DNA of 5,016 bases from Nanobdellota archaeon (GTDB lineage Archaea > Nanobdellota > Nanobdellia > SCGC-AAA011-G17 > JAFCDX01), in NCBI GenBank assembly GCA_018816585.1, contig JAHIVQ010000036.1:1-5016 (forward strand), in the 5' to 3' direction. Below the pieces are notes generated by a model, which was not told the origin of the DNA, did no database searches, and was given only the letters and a program-made list of their open reading frames with translations. Every line of letters begins with the position of its first letter. Within the stretch, counting starts at the first letter, position 1. Of this stretch, positions 1-4,622 are shown one piece after another. A program made the position numbers and the translations under genes.

Positions 1-417
1 AATTGCCCTGATCCCTATAGAATTTTAGTTGGCTTTGGATGTATCCCAGAATATAAACACCCCAATCAACTTGTTAAATTATCTTCAACTTTAAGTTCAA
101 CTGCTGCTGGAAGATATCAATTTCTTAATAGCACATGGAGGGGTTGGTGTGTTAGATATAATATTCCCTGTGATCAATTTACACCAATAAATCAAGATAA
201 AGTAGTATATAATGTCTTAAAAGATAGAAAAGTAGATCAGCTTCTTGCTGTGGGAGATTTAGATGGAGCATTAGCAAAAACAAATGCTCTTTGGGCTTCC
301 TTACCTGGAGCAACATATAGTCAACCTACTATAGATTATACAAAATTTGAACAAATCTATAATTCATTGTTGGTTGAAGAAAAATCTTCAGTATCTCAGA
401 ACATACCCTTTATTTAA
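1..417 (+). CDS. Lambda endolysin R-like (GH104) peptidoglycan lytic transglycosylase, 3' part
   Basis: The frame is open from base 1 to TAA at 415-417, giving 138 residues of a protein whose start lies upstream. The visible part follows the phage lambda endolysin R fold almost motif by motif: a YRILVG strand (residues 6-11) matching lambda YDVIVG, HPNQLVKL (20-27), the hallmark STAAGRYQFL (33-42), FTPINQD (60-66), then GDLDGAL (85-91) and ALWASLPGATYSQ (96-108). Lambda R cleaves the MurNAc-GlcNAc bond of peptidoglycan as a lytic transglycosylase. Its catalytic Glu sits about 15 residues before the YDVIVG segment, so it is outside the window and activity cannot be judged. Four cysteines (2, 14, 50, 57) are more than lambda R carries, which would suit an exported, disulfide-stabilised form. 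A signal peptide or membrane anchor, if present, would lie upstream. The family call is from remembered lambda R sequence and is firm; biological role in an archaeon is inference. Confidence 0.9.
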   Translation, partial: NCPDPYRILVGFGCIPEYKHPNQLVKLSSTLSSTAAGRYQFLNSTWRGWCVRYNIPCDQFTPINQDKVVYNVLKDRKVDQLLAVGDLDGALAKTNALWASLPGATYSQPTIDYTKFEQIYNSLLVEEKSSVSQNIPFI

Positions 418-422
418 TCAAT

Positions 423-441
423 CAAAAATAATATAAATTCA
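423..441 (+). promoter_or_regulatory. Archaeal BRE/TATA promoter for the surface-protein operon, probably leaderless
   Basis: An A-rich BRE-like stretch (423-430) is followed by ATATAAAT (431-438). The box centre is about 25 bases before the ATG at 459, the usual archaeal TATA-to-start-site distance. Transcription would therefore begin at or next to the start codon, and no Shine-Dalgarno sequence precedes 459. It lies in the 41-base gap after the endolysin-like gene, so the four following genes may be transcribed separately from it. Prediction by position only. Confidence 0.55.
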
Positions 442-458
442 ATTAATCTTTTAGTTAT

Positions 459-845
459 ATGAATAAAAGAGGATTTGAAAAGGAATATTTATTATTATTT
501 TATTTTATTCTTGGAGTTATGATTGGATTAATAATTCTAAATTATGTAAATCAGATAAGAAATGATGCTTCTTACAATATGAAAAAACTGTCAATAGACT
601 CTGCATTTTTAATGGATACACTAACAGTAGTTCCTTTTGATATAAATATTAAAGCTTCATTTGCTAAAGAGGATTATTTATTAAATTTTAAAAATAATCC
701 TTGTATTGTTGAATCTTATACAAAAACAACAAGAGTAATCTCCTATTATTATTCTTGTTTTAATGGGATTGATTTCCAAAACAAGGAAATAGAAAGCTTG
801 TTCATAAACTTTGAAAAAAAAGGTAATAATGTGGTGATAAGCTAA
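459..845 (+). CDS. Small single-pass membrane-anchored surface protein, pilin-like start (cassette gene 1)
   Basis: I do not recognise a named family. The 128-residue product starts with a short basic segment NKRG (2-5), then FEKEY and a hydrophobic helix (about 11-29). A polar C-terminal domain of about 95 residues follows, presumably outside the cell. The basic-Gly-Phe-acidic-hydrophobic order resembles a type III (prepilin) signal, with cleavage possible after Gly5, but the Glu is at +4 and not the canonical +5, so this is only suggestive. Two cysteines (82 and 100) could form one disulfide. The ATG at 459 is chosen because it sits where a leaderless transcript from the TATA box at 431-438 would begin. 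Its stop codon overlaps the next start by one base (TAATG), indicating translational coupling with the next three similar genes. It could be a minor pilin, a pseudopilin-like subunit, or an unrelated secreted protein. Confidence 0.75.
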   Translation: MNKRGFEKEYLLLFYFILGVMIGLIILNYVNQIRNDASYNMKKLSIDSAFLMDTLTVVPFDINIKASFAKEDYLLNFKNNPCIVESYTKTTRVISYYYSCFNGIDFQNKEIESLFINFEKKGNNVVIS

Positions 846-1333
846 TGGCAGAAGAAGATATTGCTATGGAAGTACCTCAATGGTTTTTAAGAATTTCAGT
901 TTTGATACTTATTCTAATAGTAATTGTTGCTGGAATTTCATTATTTTTATCAAGGGAAATAGATGTAAAAGATTATGAATCAAGATTATTAACTTATAAA
1001 ATTTATAGTTGTCTATCTTACGATAATCATTTTGGTATTATTGACTCATCAAAACTTGATAACTTAGAAAAATGTGTTAATTTTGGAGATATGCAATTAA
1101 ATATTAAATTTTTAGATATTAAAGATAATCAATTAAATGAGAAATTTGTAAACAAAGATAAATTTAATAAAAATTGGCCTTTATGCAATGTAAAATTTCA
1201 GAATGAAAATGAGTTTTGTTATTCTAAAAGAGATTATTTAATAATGGATAATGAACCAGTTATACTAAATTTTAGTATAATAATTCCTGAGCAAGGAGAT
1301 TTAGGAATTTTTAAGGCAGGATTTGGAACATGA
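845..1333 (+). CDS. Single-pass membrane-anchored surface protein with four cysteines (cassette gene 2)
   Basis: Family not recognised with certainty. The 162-residue product has a short acidic cytoplasmic N-terminus (1-13), one strongly hydrophobic helix (about 14-36) and a soluble domain. There is no basic Gly/Ala prepilin-type site before the helix, so this one looks like a plain signal anchor. Cys56, Cys77, Cys114 and Cys125 form two spaced pairs (for example YSCLSY, then GIIDSSKL and KCVNF), compatible with two disulfides outside the membrane. The start ATG overlaps the previous TAA by one base and is preceded at 833-838 by GGTGAT, a good match to the archaeal Shine-Dalgarno core at six bases spacing, which fixes the start well. 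The stop overlaps the next start as ATGA. The pattern of an early cysteine, a G-I-I-D segment and a second cysteine recalls uncharacterised secreted proteins of DPANN archaea, from memory and unverified. Confidence 0.75.
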   Translation: MAEEDIAMEVPQWFLRISVLILILIVIVAGISLFLSREIDVKDYESRLLTYKIYSCLSYDNHFGIIDSSKLDNLEKCVNFGDMQLNIKFLDIKDNQLNEKFVNKDKFNKNWPLCNVKFQNENEFCYSKRDYLIMDNEPVILNFSIIIPEQGDLGIFKAGFGT

Positions 1334-1800
1334 TAAATAAAAAAGCCCAGGAATTTGCAATCTATGGCGTAGTTGCATTTTTGTTAATAATTTTTACACT
1401 TGCAGCGTATTGGTATCTTATTGCTGTGCCTTATGGAGCAACGAAGACAATAAAGCAGAGCATTGTTGCAAAGGACAAACTAGATGCTGACTTGATATTA
1501 TTAAATTACTTAAGAACACCAGTTACACTAGAAGGGAAAGAATTATTTATTTCAGATTTAATAAGATTATATTTTATAGATAAATTAAAATATGAAAATC
1601 AGTTAAAGCAAGAAACTTCAGATATTTTTAACAGTGTTTTTAATAATTATAAATATAAAATAACATTTGGAAGTGAATTAATTGCTGAAAATGGTTTTAC
1701 TAGTGCAGATCCTGATTATATGGTAATTGTAGACAGTATACTTCCTTTGGAAAGTTCAGGAATAGTAGAAATTCATTTGGAGGTAAATCTTAAAACATGA
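1330..1800 (+). CDS. Pilin-like membrane protein with class III signal-like N-terminus (cassette gene 3)
   Basis: The 156-residue product begins MINKKAQEF: two lysines, Ala, then Gln-Glu-Phe leading into a hydrophobic helix (about 9-33). This is the best match in the cluster to an archaeal class III signal peptide, in which a prepilin peptidase cleaves after Gly/Ala and before Gln. The helix would then form the filament core or membrane anchor. The rest is a soluble domain with a central LLNYLRTPV segment (57-65) followed by GKELFISDLI (69-78); it has no cysteine, unlike its neighbours. The start overlaps the previous stop as ATGA, and its own stop overlaps the next start in the same way, so it is translated as part of one coupled operon. 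The LLNYLRTPV segment reminds me of hypothetical surface proteins in other DPANN genomes, unverified. A minor pilin or pseudopilin role is inference; no named family is assigned. Confidence 0.72.
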   Translation: MINKKAQEFAIYGVVAFLLIIFTLAAYWYLIAVPYGATKTIKQSIVAKDKLDADLILLNYLRTPVTLEGKELFISDLIRLYFIDKLKYENQLKQETSDIFNSVFNNYKYKITFGSELIAENGFTSADPDYMVIVDSILPLESSGIVEIHLEVNLKT

Positions 1801-2513
1801 AAAAAGGAATTTTTCTTCCAATAATTGCAATATTTACAATTGTTATTGTGGTAGTTATTGGTTTTATGTTTTATCAGAATACTGCTAAAAGCAGGACAGA
1901 GGTAGTTGGTGAAAAATCAGCGCAATTAATAAAAACAATAATTAATTATGAAAAAAATGATTATTATGTTCAAGATTCTGCAAGATTAGCTTATTGTGAT
2001 TCTTTAGAAGATTTATCTTCAAATTATGTAATATCTGGTTGTGTAATTGATGGATATCCTGAATGGACTTCAGAAATTAATTGCAATCCAGATAATTTTG
2101 ATATAGAAAAGAATTTTAATAATTACTTTATCTCTCATTTTAATAATTATATAAATATTAATCCTTTTTTAAAAGGAATGAAATATAAATTTTCTCTTGA
2201 AAATGATGGTTTTTCTTTATCATCAGAACCACTAGAACAAGAAGAAAATTATGATACTATTAATATGAATTATGATTTCACTACTGATTTTAAGACAAAA
2301 ATAGACTCAAATTTAAATGAATATAAGAATTTAATACAGAAATCAAAAGAATACTCAGATTGCATAAATAAGGATACTGTAGATAATTGCAACAAAAAAA
2401 TAGGATTAAATGGAATAAAAATCGATAAGTTAATAAAGTTTGAAGTCCCTTCAATTAAAAATCCATGTACATTGCAAAATATTAACATAAAATTTGCGAT
2501 TTTAACATCTTAA
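1797..2513 (+). CDS. Larger membrane-anchored surface protein with six cysteines (cassette gene 4)
   Basis: This 238-residue protein is the largest of the four. It opens MKKG then IFLPIIAIF, a basic-Gly-hydrophobic start followed by one helix (about 5-26), and the remainder is polar and Asn/Asp/Lys-rich. A helical-looking stretch with YYVQDSARLAYCDSL (56-70) follows the anchor. Six cysteines (67, 82, 96, 189, 198, 224) suggest up to three disulfides in two clusters. The start overlaps the previous stop as ATGA; a GGAGGT at 1779-1784 lies 12 bases upstream, slightly far but usable as a ribosome binding site. Being last and largest in a run of single-helix proteins, it has the position and relative size of GspK among bacterial minor pseudopilins, but that is analogy of layout only. 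The product could equally be the substrate-binding or receptor part of an unrelated surface complex. RPA follows after 11 bases. Confidence 0.72.
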   Translation: MKKGIFLPIIAIFTIVIVVVIGFMFYQNTAKSRTEVVGEKSAQLIKTIINYEKNDYYVQDSARLAYCDSLEDLSSNYVISGCVIDGYPEWTSEINCNPDNFDIEKNFNNYFISHFNNYININPFLKGMKYKFSLENDGFSLSSEPLEQEENYDTINMNYDFTTDFKTKIDSNLNEYKNLIQKSKEYSDCINKDTVDNCNKKIGLNGIKIDKLIKFEVPSIKNPCTLQNINIKFAILTS

Positions 2514-2518
2514 AGGGG
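2514..2518 (+). promoter_or_regulatory. Shine-Dalgarno-like site for RPA
   Basis: AGGGG directly after the TAA of the preceding gene, six bases before the ATG at 2525. It is only a partial match to the archaeal GGAGGTGA consensus. Its presence in such a short gap supports the 2525 start and translation from a long mRNA that begins upstream. Confidence 0.4.
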
Positions 2519-2524
2519 TTATAA

Positions 2525-3505
2525 ATGTATAATTTAACATATGAGCAAATAATTGAATTAATTCTAGAAAAGTCAGTTATATCAAAAGAAGAATTAGATG
2601 TAAAAATAAATTCTAAATTAAAAGAGCTCTCTGATTTAATAAGCAAAGAAGGTGCAGCACATATAGTTGCAAATGAACTTGGTGTGAAAATAGTTACAAT
2701 ACCTAAAACACTAAAAATAAGAGATGTTCTTCCAGGAATGAGATTAGTTGGATTAACAGCAAAAGTCATTAATCTTTATGAAACAAGAGAGTTTGTAAGG
2801 AATGGAAAAAAAGCAAGAGTATCATCAATGCTTATTGGTGATGAATCTGGAACAACAAGATTAGTTTTATGGGATGAAACTCAGATTAATTCTGTAAAAG
2901 ATTTAAAAGAATCAGATATTCTAAAAATAAGGGGTGCATACTGCAAAGAAAATAATGGTTACAAGGAATTACACTTAGGAAATAACTCACAATTAATTAT
3001 AAATCCTGAAGGCGAATCTGTTGGTGATGTTTTAGTAAGGCAGCAATTAATAAGAAAAAATATTTCAGATCTTAATGAAAATGATAGTGTAGAAATTATA
3101 GGTACAGTAGTTCAGTTATTTGAGCCAAGATTTTATGAAGCATGCCCTGAATGCGGAAAAAAGGTAAAGCCTATTGATGGAACTTTTAAATGTGATACCC
3201 ATAATACAGTGATACCAAAAGATGTTCCTTTAATAAATTTCTTTTTTGATGATTCTACTGCAAACATAAGAGTTGTGCTATTTAGAGATCAGGTATTAAA
3301 TTTATTGGAAAAAACAGAAGATGAACTGCAGGAAATAAAAAATTCACCTGAAAAATTTGATAAGCTTAAATCAGATATTCTAGGAAAACAATTATTAATT
3401 CGTGGAAGAACAACAAAGAATGAAATGTTTAACCGGCTTGAATTTGTTGCAAATTATATTCAAGAAGCAAACCCTGTTGAAATAGCACAAACACTATCAA
3501 AATGA
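2525..3505 (+). CDS. rpa: Replication protein A, single-stranded DNA-binding (archaeal RPA, OB fold plus zinc-finger OB fold)
   Basis: The 326-residue product binds and protects single-stranded DNA during replication, repair and recombination. Layout: an N-terminal helical segment (about 1-60), a first OB fold (about 66-162) with RDVLPGMRLVGLTAKV at its start and the VLWDET strand (114-119), then a second OB-like region (about 180-312). The latter is interrupted by a zinc-binding knuckle with Cys207, Cys210, Cys223 and His226 (CPEC...CDTH). LIRGR (291-295) and FNRLEF (302-307) close the fold, as in euryarchaeal RPA proteins. Length and order fit a single-subunit archaeal RPA. It sits 11 bases after the surface-protein cassette and overlaps the next gene as ATGA, so it is probably on the same transcript; no convincing TATA box lies in the short gap, although an internal promoter inside the preceding gene is possible. 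Assignment is from recognised motif order. Confidence 0.92.
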   Translation: MYNLTYEQIIELILEKSVISKEELDVKINSKLKELSDLISKEGAAHIVANELGVKIVTIPKTLKIRDVLPGMRLVGLTAKVINLYETREFVRNGKKARVSSMLIGDESGTTRLVLWDETQINSVKDLKESDILKIRGAYCKENNGYKELHLGNNSQLIINPEGESVGDVLVRQQLIRKNISDLNENDSVEIIGTVVQLFEPRFYEACPECGKKVKPIDGTFKCDTHNTVIPKDVPLINFFFDDSTANIRVVLFRDQVLNLLEKTEDELQEIKNSPEKFDKLKSDILGKQLLIRGRTTKNEMFNRLEFVANYIQEANPVEIAQTLSK

Positions 3506-3957
3506 TGTACTACACGCATATAGCTTTTGCATTGTTATCTTCATTAATAGCAATAAAATTTCTTAATATTTCTAATCCTTACATTTTTATATTAATAGTT
3601 TGTTTTGTTTCCTTAATCCCAGATATAGACAACAAGGATTCTAAACTTGGAAGAAAATTTAAGTTTGTTTCAATGTTTTTTGAACATCGTGGAATTTTGC
3701 ATACTATATTTCCTCCTTTATTGTTATTTATTTTACTTAGTTACTTTAATTATAATTTATTTGCATGGGCAGTATTAATTGGTTATTTATCTCATATTTT
3801 AATAGATGGGCTTACACTTGAAGGAATAAATTTCTTGCATCCAATCTCAAGTTTTAGGATTTCTGGTTTTGTAAGAACAGGAGCTTTTTTTGAAATAATA
3901 TTTTTCTTATTATTTGTTGGTTTAGATGTATTTTATTTAGTAAAAATGGTGTTTTAA
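3502..3957 (+). CDS. YdjM/DUF457-type membrane-bound metal-dependent hydrolase family protein
   Basis: The 151-residue integral membrane protein carries the conserved signature of this family: THIAFA near the start (His6), SLIPDIDN (37-44; Asp41 and Asp43), EHRGILHT (61-68; His62, Arg63, His67) and GYLSHILIDG (94-103; His98, Asp102), with a later LHP (112-114). These His/Asp residues are thought to bind metal at the membrane; the substrate is unknown for most members, and bacterial YdjM is LexA-controlled. Four or five hydrophobic segments are visible (about 8-22, 26-39, 69-84, 86-100, 128-148). Two ATGs in tandem (3502 and 3505) give either start; the first overlaps the RPA stop as ATGA, whereas the second gives the more family-typical MYYTH beginning. 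Translation is presumably coupled to RPA. The TAA is followed at once by the tRNA promoter, with no obvious terminator. Actual reaction is not known. Confidence 0.85.
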   Translation: MMYYTHIAFALLSSLIAIKFLNISNPYIFILIVCFVSLIPDIDNKDSKLGRKFKFVSMFFEHRGILHTIFPPLLLFILLSYFNYNLFAWAVLIGYLSHILIDGLTLEGINFLHPISSFRISGFVRTGAFFEIIFFLLFVGLDVFYLVKMVF

Positions 3958-3974
3958 GGAAAGCTTTTTAAATC
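3958..3974 (+). promoter_or_regulatory. BRE/TATA promoter of tRNA-Gln
   Basis: A purine-rich BRE-like GGAAAGC (3958-3964) runs into TTTTTAAAT (3965-3973). The box centre is about 27 bases before the first base of the mature tRNA (3997), so transcription would start at or very near the tRNA 5' end, with little or no leader for RNase P to remove. Confidence 0.65.
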
Positions 3975-3996
3975 TAGTTTTGTGAACACTATATAT

Positions 3997-4069
3997 AGCC
4001 CTATAGTCTAGTGGCCAAGGATGCGAGCCTTTGGAGCTCGAGACCCAGGTTCGAATCCTGGTAGGGCTA
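3997..4069 (+). tRNA. tRNA-Gln (anticodon TTG)
   Basis: A complete 73-base cloverleaf. The acceptor AGCCCTA (3997-4003) pairs with TAGGGCT (4062-4068) and is followed by discriminator A (4069). D stem GTCT/GGAT (4006-4009 with 4019-4022) includes two G-U pairs. The anticodon stem CGAGC/GCTCG (4024-4028 with 4036-4040) encloses loop CTTTGGA with anticodon TTG at 4031-4033, which reads CAA and, by wobble, CAG. The T stem CCAGG/CCTGG (4045-4049 with 4057-4061) encloses TTCGAAT. There is no intron and CCA is not encoded (TCA follows the discriminator), so it is added by the nucleotidyltransferase. In most archaea this tRNA is first charged with Glu and then amidated by GatDE; that part is general knowledge, not seen here. 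Confidence 0.96.
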
Positions 4070-4070
4070 T

Positions 4071-4087
4071 CAAAATATTTATAAAGG
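4071..4087 (+). promoter_or_regulatory. BRE/TATA promoter for the uS15-RecJ operon
   Basis: A-rich CAAAATA (4071-4077) then a near-ideal archaeal TATA box TTTATAAA (4078-4085). The expected start site is about 26 bases downstream of the box centre, around 4105-4110. This leaves a leader of some 55 bases before the uS15 start at 4164, in contrast to the apparently leaderless promoter at 423-441. The box also shows that uS15 need not depend on tRNA transcription. Confidence 0.6.
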
Positions 4088-4111
4088 ATTAATAGACAAA
4101 AATACCAGATA

Positions 4112-4154
4112 AACCGGTGAAAGCTTGTTTATGCTAATAAGCATGTTCTCGGTT
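4112..4154 (+). promoter_or_regulatory. Structured 5' leader of the uS15 mRNA with two competing hairpins
   Basis: AACCG (4112-4116) can pair with CGGTT (4150-4154) to close a domain just upstream of the uS15 start. Inside it, two stems exclude one another: ATGCT/AGCAT (4131-4135 with 4140-4144, AATA loop), and GCTTGTT/AATAAGC (4123-4129 with 4136-4142, one G-U pair, TATGCT loop). Both use bases 4136-4142. Ribosomal protein S15 represses its own mRNA by binding leader structures in several bacteria; whether this archaeal leader does likewise is inference. Short stems in AT-rich DNA can occur by chance. Confidence 0.35.
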
Positions 4155-4163
4155 AAATTTACT

Positions 4164-4622
4164 ATGGCAAGAATGCATTCAAGAAAGCGAGGAAAATCAG
4201 GCTCTCACAAGCCTTCAAAGAAATCAAAGCCAGTTTGGTTAAGATATCAAGATAAAGAGATAGAGCAGATTATATTAAAACTGGCAAAAGAAGAAAAATC
4301 TCAAAGTCAGATTGGAATTATATTAAGAGATAGCTATGGTATTCCTGACGTCAGAACAATTCTTAATAAAAAAATATCAAAGGTATTAAAAGAAAATAAT
4401 GCTGCTTCACAATTGCCTGAAGATTTATCTGATTTAATAAAAAAAGAGATTTACATATCAAAGCATCTTGGATTAAATAAAAAAGACATGGCTGCAAAGA
4501 GAGGATTATTATTAACTGAATCAAAGATTCACAGATTATCAAAATATTATAAAAAGAATAGAGTATTGCCTGCAGATTGGAAATACAGCAGAGATAAAGC
4601 TAAATTATTAATTGGTTTATGA
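4164..4622 (+). CDS. rps15: 30S ribosomal protein uS15 (archaeal S15P)
   Basis: The 152-residue product is the small-subunit ribosomal protein that binds the central domain of 16S rRNA and helps form a bridge to the large subunit. It has the archaeal/eukaryotic form: a basic N-terminal extension beginning MARMHSRKRGKSGS, then the S15 core with GIILRDSYGIPDV (51-63), the helix LSDLIKKEIYISKHL (88-102), and the closing HRLSKYYKKNRVLPADWKY (123-141). The ATG at 4164 is chosen because MARMHSR is the conserved family start; in-frame ATGs at 4131 and 4143 would add 11 or 7 unconserved residues and fall in the structured leader. No Shine-Dalgarno sequence is visible. Its TGA overlaps the next ATG by one base, reproducing the well-known archaeal uS15-RecJ gene pair. 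Confidence 0.96.
   Translation: MARMHSRKRGKSGSHKPSKKSKPVWLRYQDKEIEQIILKLAKEEKSQSQIGIILRDSYGIPDVRTILNKKISKVLKENNAASQLPEDLSDLIKKEIYISKHLGLNKKDMAAKRGLLLTESKIHRLSKYYKKNRVLPADWKYSRDKAKLLIGL

Noticed and set aside
459..545. A confident prepilin peptidase site in cassette gene 1
   Set aside because: The basic-Gly-Phe order is present, but Glu is at +4 instead of +5 and further charged residues precede the helix, so it is recorded only as pilin-like.
2270..2769. Two open frames on the reverse strand opposite cassette gene 4 and RPA
   Set aside because: They lie antisense to well-supported coding sequence, have no recognisable motifs, no start signals, and read as low-complexity Ser/Ile/Phe proteins typical of the complement of an AT-rich gene.
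4131..4144. Hairpin ATGCT-AATA-AGCAT as an intrinsic terminator after the tRNA
   Set aside because: No T-run follows it, archaeal termination relies on T-tracts, and it lies downstream of a TATA box and just ahead of uS15, fitting a leader element better.
4125..4163. Longer uS15 with an upstream start (TTG 4125, ATG 4131 or ATG 4143)
   Set aside because: The added residues are not conserved in the family, whose start is MARMHSR; the region also contains the leader hairpins. The ATG at 4164 is preferred.
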